Assembly (NCBI RefSeq): GCF_001705435.1
Contig: NZ_MDEN01000069.1
Span: forward strand, 496,001 to 560,000
Reading direction: 5' to 3'
DNA from: Pseudomonas graminis
GTDB lineage: Bacteria; Pseudomonadota; Gammaproteobacteria; Pseudomonadales; Pseudomonadaceae
DNA: 64,000 nucleotides
The notes below the pieces were generated by a model, which saw only the letters and a list, made by a program, of their open reading frames with translations, was not told the DNA's origin and did no database searches. Below are positions 62,289 through 64,000 of the stretch, one piece after another. A program made the translations under genes and the position numbers. The number at the start of each line of letters is the position of its first letter. The first letter of the stretch is position 1.

Positions 62289-62933
62289 TTATGGCTTCGG
62301 CGGATTGATCTTGTCGGCCAGCGCATAGGCCCGCTTCACTGCATCGCGATTGGCGACCGTCTCGAACCAACGCTTCAGGTGCGGGAAGTCATCCAGGTTC
62401 TGCTCCTGAAACGTGTAGGGCACGATCCACGGATAGATCGCCATGTCCGCGATGCCGTAGTCCTCGCCCGCCACAAAGCTGCGATCGGCCAGACGCTCGT
62501 TCAACACGCCATACAAGCGCGCGGTTTCGTCGACGTAACGCTTGATCGCTTAGGGAATCTTCTCTTTGGCAAACCGGTTGAAATGGTGATTCTGACCGGC
62601 CATCGGGCCCAGGCCACCCATTTGCCAGAACAGCCACTGCAGGGTTTCCTCGCGGCCGCGCAGGTCCGTTGCAATGAACCGGCCGGTCTTCTCGGCCAGG
62701 TACAGCAGGATCGCGCCGGACTCGAACAGGCTCAGCGGTTCGCCGCCGTCAGCAGGTTCGTGGTCGACGATGGCCGGGATCTTGTTGTTGGGGGAAATCT
62801 TCAGAAAATCGGCTTCGAACTGCTCGTTCGCGCCGATGTTGACCGGGAAAATTTTGTACGGCAGGCCCGCTTCTTCGAGGAAAATCGAGACTTTGTGGCC
62901 GTTGGGGGTGGTCCAGTAGTGCAGATCGATCAT
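62289..62933 (-). pseudogene. Glutathione S-transferase interrupted by an in-frame stop
   Basis: The gene would encode a 214-residue GST of the YfcG/YghU-like group: thioredoxin-fold N-terminus (YWTTPNGHKVSIFLEEAGLP, substrate loop NNKIPAIVDHEP, LFESGAILLYLAEKTGRF) and helical C-terminal domain (GEDYGIADMAIYPWIVPY). A TAA at 62550-62552 stops the frame after AKEKIP; the same frame continues AIKRYVDET without shift. Homologues have an aromatic residue here, so TAC or TAT to TAA is the likely change. The product would lack about 40% of the protein. Confidence 0.85.
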
Positions 62934-63011
62934 TGCGCGCTCCAGGTGAAGTCATCACGACTGCCATTAAGGCTTGAGCTCTTTTACCCCTTCGGGCGTC
63001 GATCACACAAA

Positions 63012-63038
63012 TAAAAACGGCCTGAAGATTCAGGCCGT
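63012..63038 (-). terminator. Terminator after the SEC-C gene
   Basis: ACGGCCTGAA and TTCAGGCCGT form a 10-bp stem; on the minus strand it is followed by TTTTTATTT. Confidence 0.88.
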
Positions 63039-63055
63039 GGAAGCATCCGAGAGCG

Positions 63056-63262
63056 TTAGGCGCCGTGGCACTTCTTGAATTTTTTCTCGCTGCCGCAAGG
63101 GCAAGGGTCGTTGCGGCCGACGTCCTTGAGCGTGTTGCGGACCGGCTCTTGAGGCGCGTGGCCGCAATGCGGGCCGTGCACGTGGCCGTGGTCATGGTGG
63201 TGATCGTGATGGTCGTGATCGTGGTCACAATCGGGACCGTGCACGTGGGCTTGCTGGTTCAT
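63056..63262 (-). CDS. His-rich SEC-C motif protein
   Basis: A 68-residue protein. The first 35 residues are dominated by His, Asp and Gly (HGPDCDHDHDHHDHHHDHG), with two further Cys. The C-terminus is a SEC-C zinc-binding motif (GRNDPCPCGSEKKFKKCHG), as at the end of SecA. Metal binding at both ends is very likely; a role in zinc or nickel handling is inference. Confidence 0.85.
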   Translation of the reverse strand: MNQQAHVHGPDCDHDHDHHDHHHDHGHVHGPHCGHAPQEPVRNTLKDVGRNDPCPCGSEKKFKKCHGA

Positions 63263-63266
63263 GGGG

Positions 63267-63752
63267 TTACTCCGGAATCAAATCGCCGGGGATTATGTCG
63301 CCATTGCGCCCGATGCGCACGCTGTGTCCGAATAAAAATCCGGTCTTGAGCTTGCCTTCCAACCGGTAATGCACCGGCTGATTGGCTTTGCCGAGCACCT
63401 TGGAGATGTCCTTGAGGTGTTCCCACAGATTGGTGCGGATCGGCACGGAAAAGTTTTTGTGGCTGTTGGCTTTGACGATGAACCAGTCGCTGTAGACGCC
63501 TTCGCTGAGCAACATGTCGTTGAGCAGGATTTTGTAGCGCAGACCGCGGACCAACAGGCTGGAGTCATTGGGGTTGTCGACCCGAAAGCGCAGCTTGAAG
63601 TCCTGACGCAGCAACTTGGCCTTGACCACTTCCACCTTCAGCAGCTTGACGTCGGGGTCTTCGAAGCCGCCGGTTATCCAGGTCGAGCAGCCCGACAGCG
63701 CCAGGAGCGCGAAGAGGCCTGCGATTCTGAGGACGTGTGCTGCAAACATCAT
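63267..63752 (-). CDS. LEA type 2 family lipoprotein
   Basis: A 161-residue lipoprotein with signal peptide and lipobox (LLALSGC). The mature part matches the LEA14/WHy fold (VEVVKAKLLRQDFKLRFRVD, NPNDSSLLVRGLRYKILLND). Either of two adjacent Met codons could start. The family is linked to desiccation or stress in plants; its bacterial role is unknown. Confidence 0.82.
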   Translation of the reverse strand: MMFAAHVLRIAGLFALLALSGCSTWITGGFEDPDVKLLKVEVVKAKLLRQDFKLRFRVDNPNDSSLLVRGLRYKILLNDMLLSEGVYSDWFIVKANSHKNFSVPIRTNLWEHLKDISKVLGKANQPVHYRLEGKLKTGFLFGHSVRIGRNGDIIPGDLIPE

Positions 63753-63854
63753 GGGTCGCTCCCTTTTATGCCCGGTCTGACCGCCACTTCACGTGACTCG
63801 CCGTTCTCTACAGCCTGCGCCATACTCGCGCCATGTGTCGAAGGAGTATTGACC

Positions 63855-64000
63855 ATGCAGCACTACGAAATCGTATTTTCCGGCCAACTGGTGCCCGGCG
63901 CGCAGCCGGATCTGGTCAAGGCCAACCTGGCAAAGCTGTTCCAGGCGGACGCTCAGCGCATCGCGTTGCTGTTCTCCGGCCGTCGGCTGGTGCTGAAAAA
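63855..64000 (+). CDS. Hypothetical protein, 5' part only
   Basis: The frame opens at 63855 after AAGGAG and runs off the window. The 48 visible residues (MQHYEIVFSGQLVPGAQPDL...) resemble the N-terminal region of Pseudomonas proteins that continue into a longer domain, but nothing can be assigned from this piece. Confidence 0.6.
   Translation, partial: MQHYEIVFSGQLVPGAQPDLVKANLAKLFQADAQRIALLFSGRRLVLK

Overview
The window is chromosomal DNA of a Pseudomonas, most likely from the fluorescens/syringae side of the genus. The basis is gene content and order: bfd, bfr, grxD, rnt, pyrC, motY and argG lie together as in P. aeruginosa, as do nth, rnfB, metG, apbC and dcd. The aat-aau and aot-type amino acid transport operons, Pseudomonas REP elements and generally high GC fit the same view. 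I see no rRNA, convincing tRNA, prophage, insertion sequence or CRISPR array.

Left end (1-6.1 kb): two lower-GC convergent orphan genes, an OpgC-type acyltransferase, an orphan excisionase/antitoxin-like protein, a hypothetical gene, the zinc-free L31 paralogue rpmE2, and ddlA overlapping a NUDIX gene. From 6.1 to 9.8 kb metR faces a shrunken but open metE remnant, followed by an alpha/beta hydrolase and a DsbA-like protein.

From 9.9 to 14.2 kb a GntR regulator, an ADP-ribosylglycohydrolase, an NCS1 permease and a PfkB kinase form an operon resembling E. coli yegTUVW with a different transporter; its substrate is unknown and it is the best candidate here for an undescribed pathway. From 14.4 to 21.1 kb lies the acidic amino acid system aatJQMP-aauSR. 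From 21.4 to 25.8 kb are a 42-bp tandem repeat and glpK-glpR-glpD with candidate GlpR operators but no adjacent glpF.

From 26 to 38.8 kb come ybaK, a PhzF-like protein, an orphan ABC ATPase overlapping argF, a molybdopterin oxidoreductase, grxD, bfr, bfd, rnt-pyrC, motY and argG. Upstream of argF and argG I find 21-bp direct repeats that fit the Pseudomonas ArgR operator. After argG come a hypothetical gene and about 1.1 kb of AT-rich, gene-poor DNA leading to a NarL-type regulator that appears coupled to a 25-codon leader ORF. From 41.4 to 48.2 kb are a PA3496-family gene, nth, a solitary rnfB, metG, apbC, a cold shock gene and dcd.

From 48.3 to 59.1 kb the four-gene ligase-associated DNA repair set (exonuclease, ligase, helicase, PdeM) is split into two overlapping pairs by an aotJQMOP-like operon on the same strand. 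The right end holds a long dispersed repeat (second copy at 34.1 kb), a penicillin-acylase lipoprotein, a glutathione S-transferase gene broken by an in-frame stop, a His-rich SEC-C protein, a LEA-type lipoprotein, and the start of a gene cut by the window edge.
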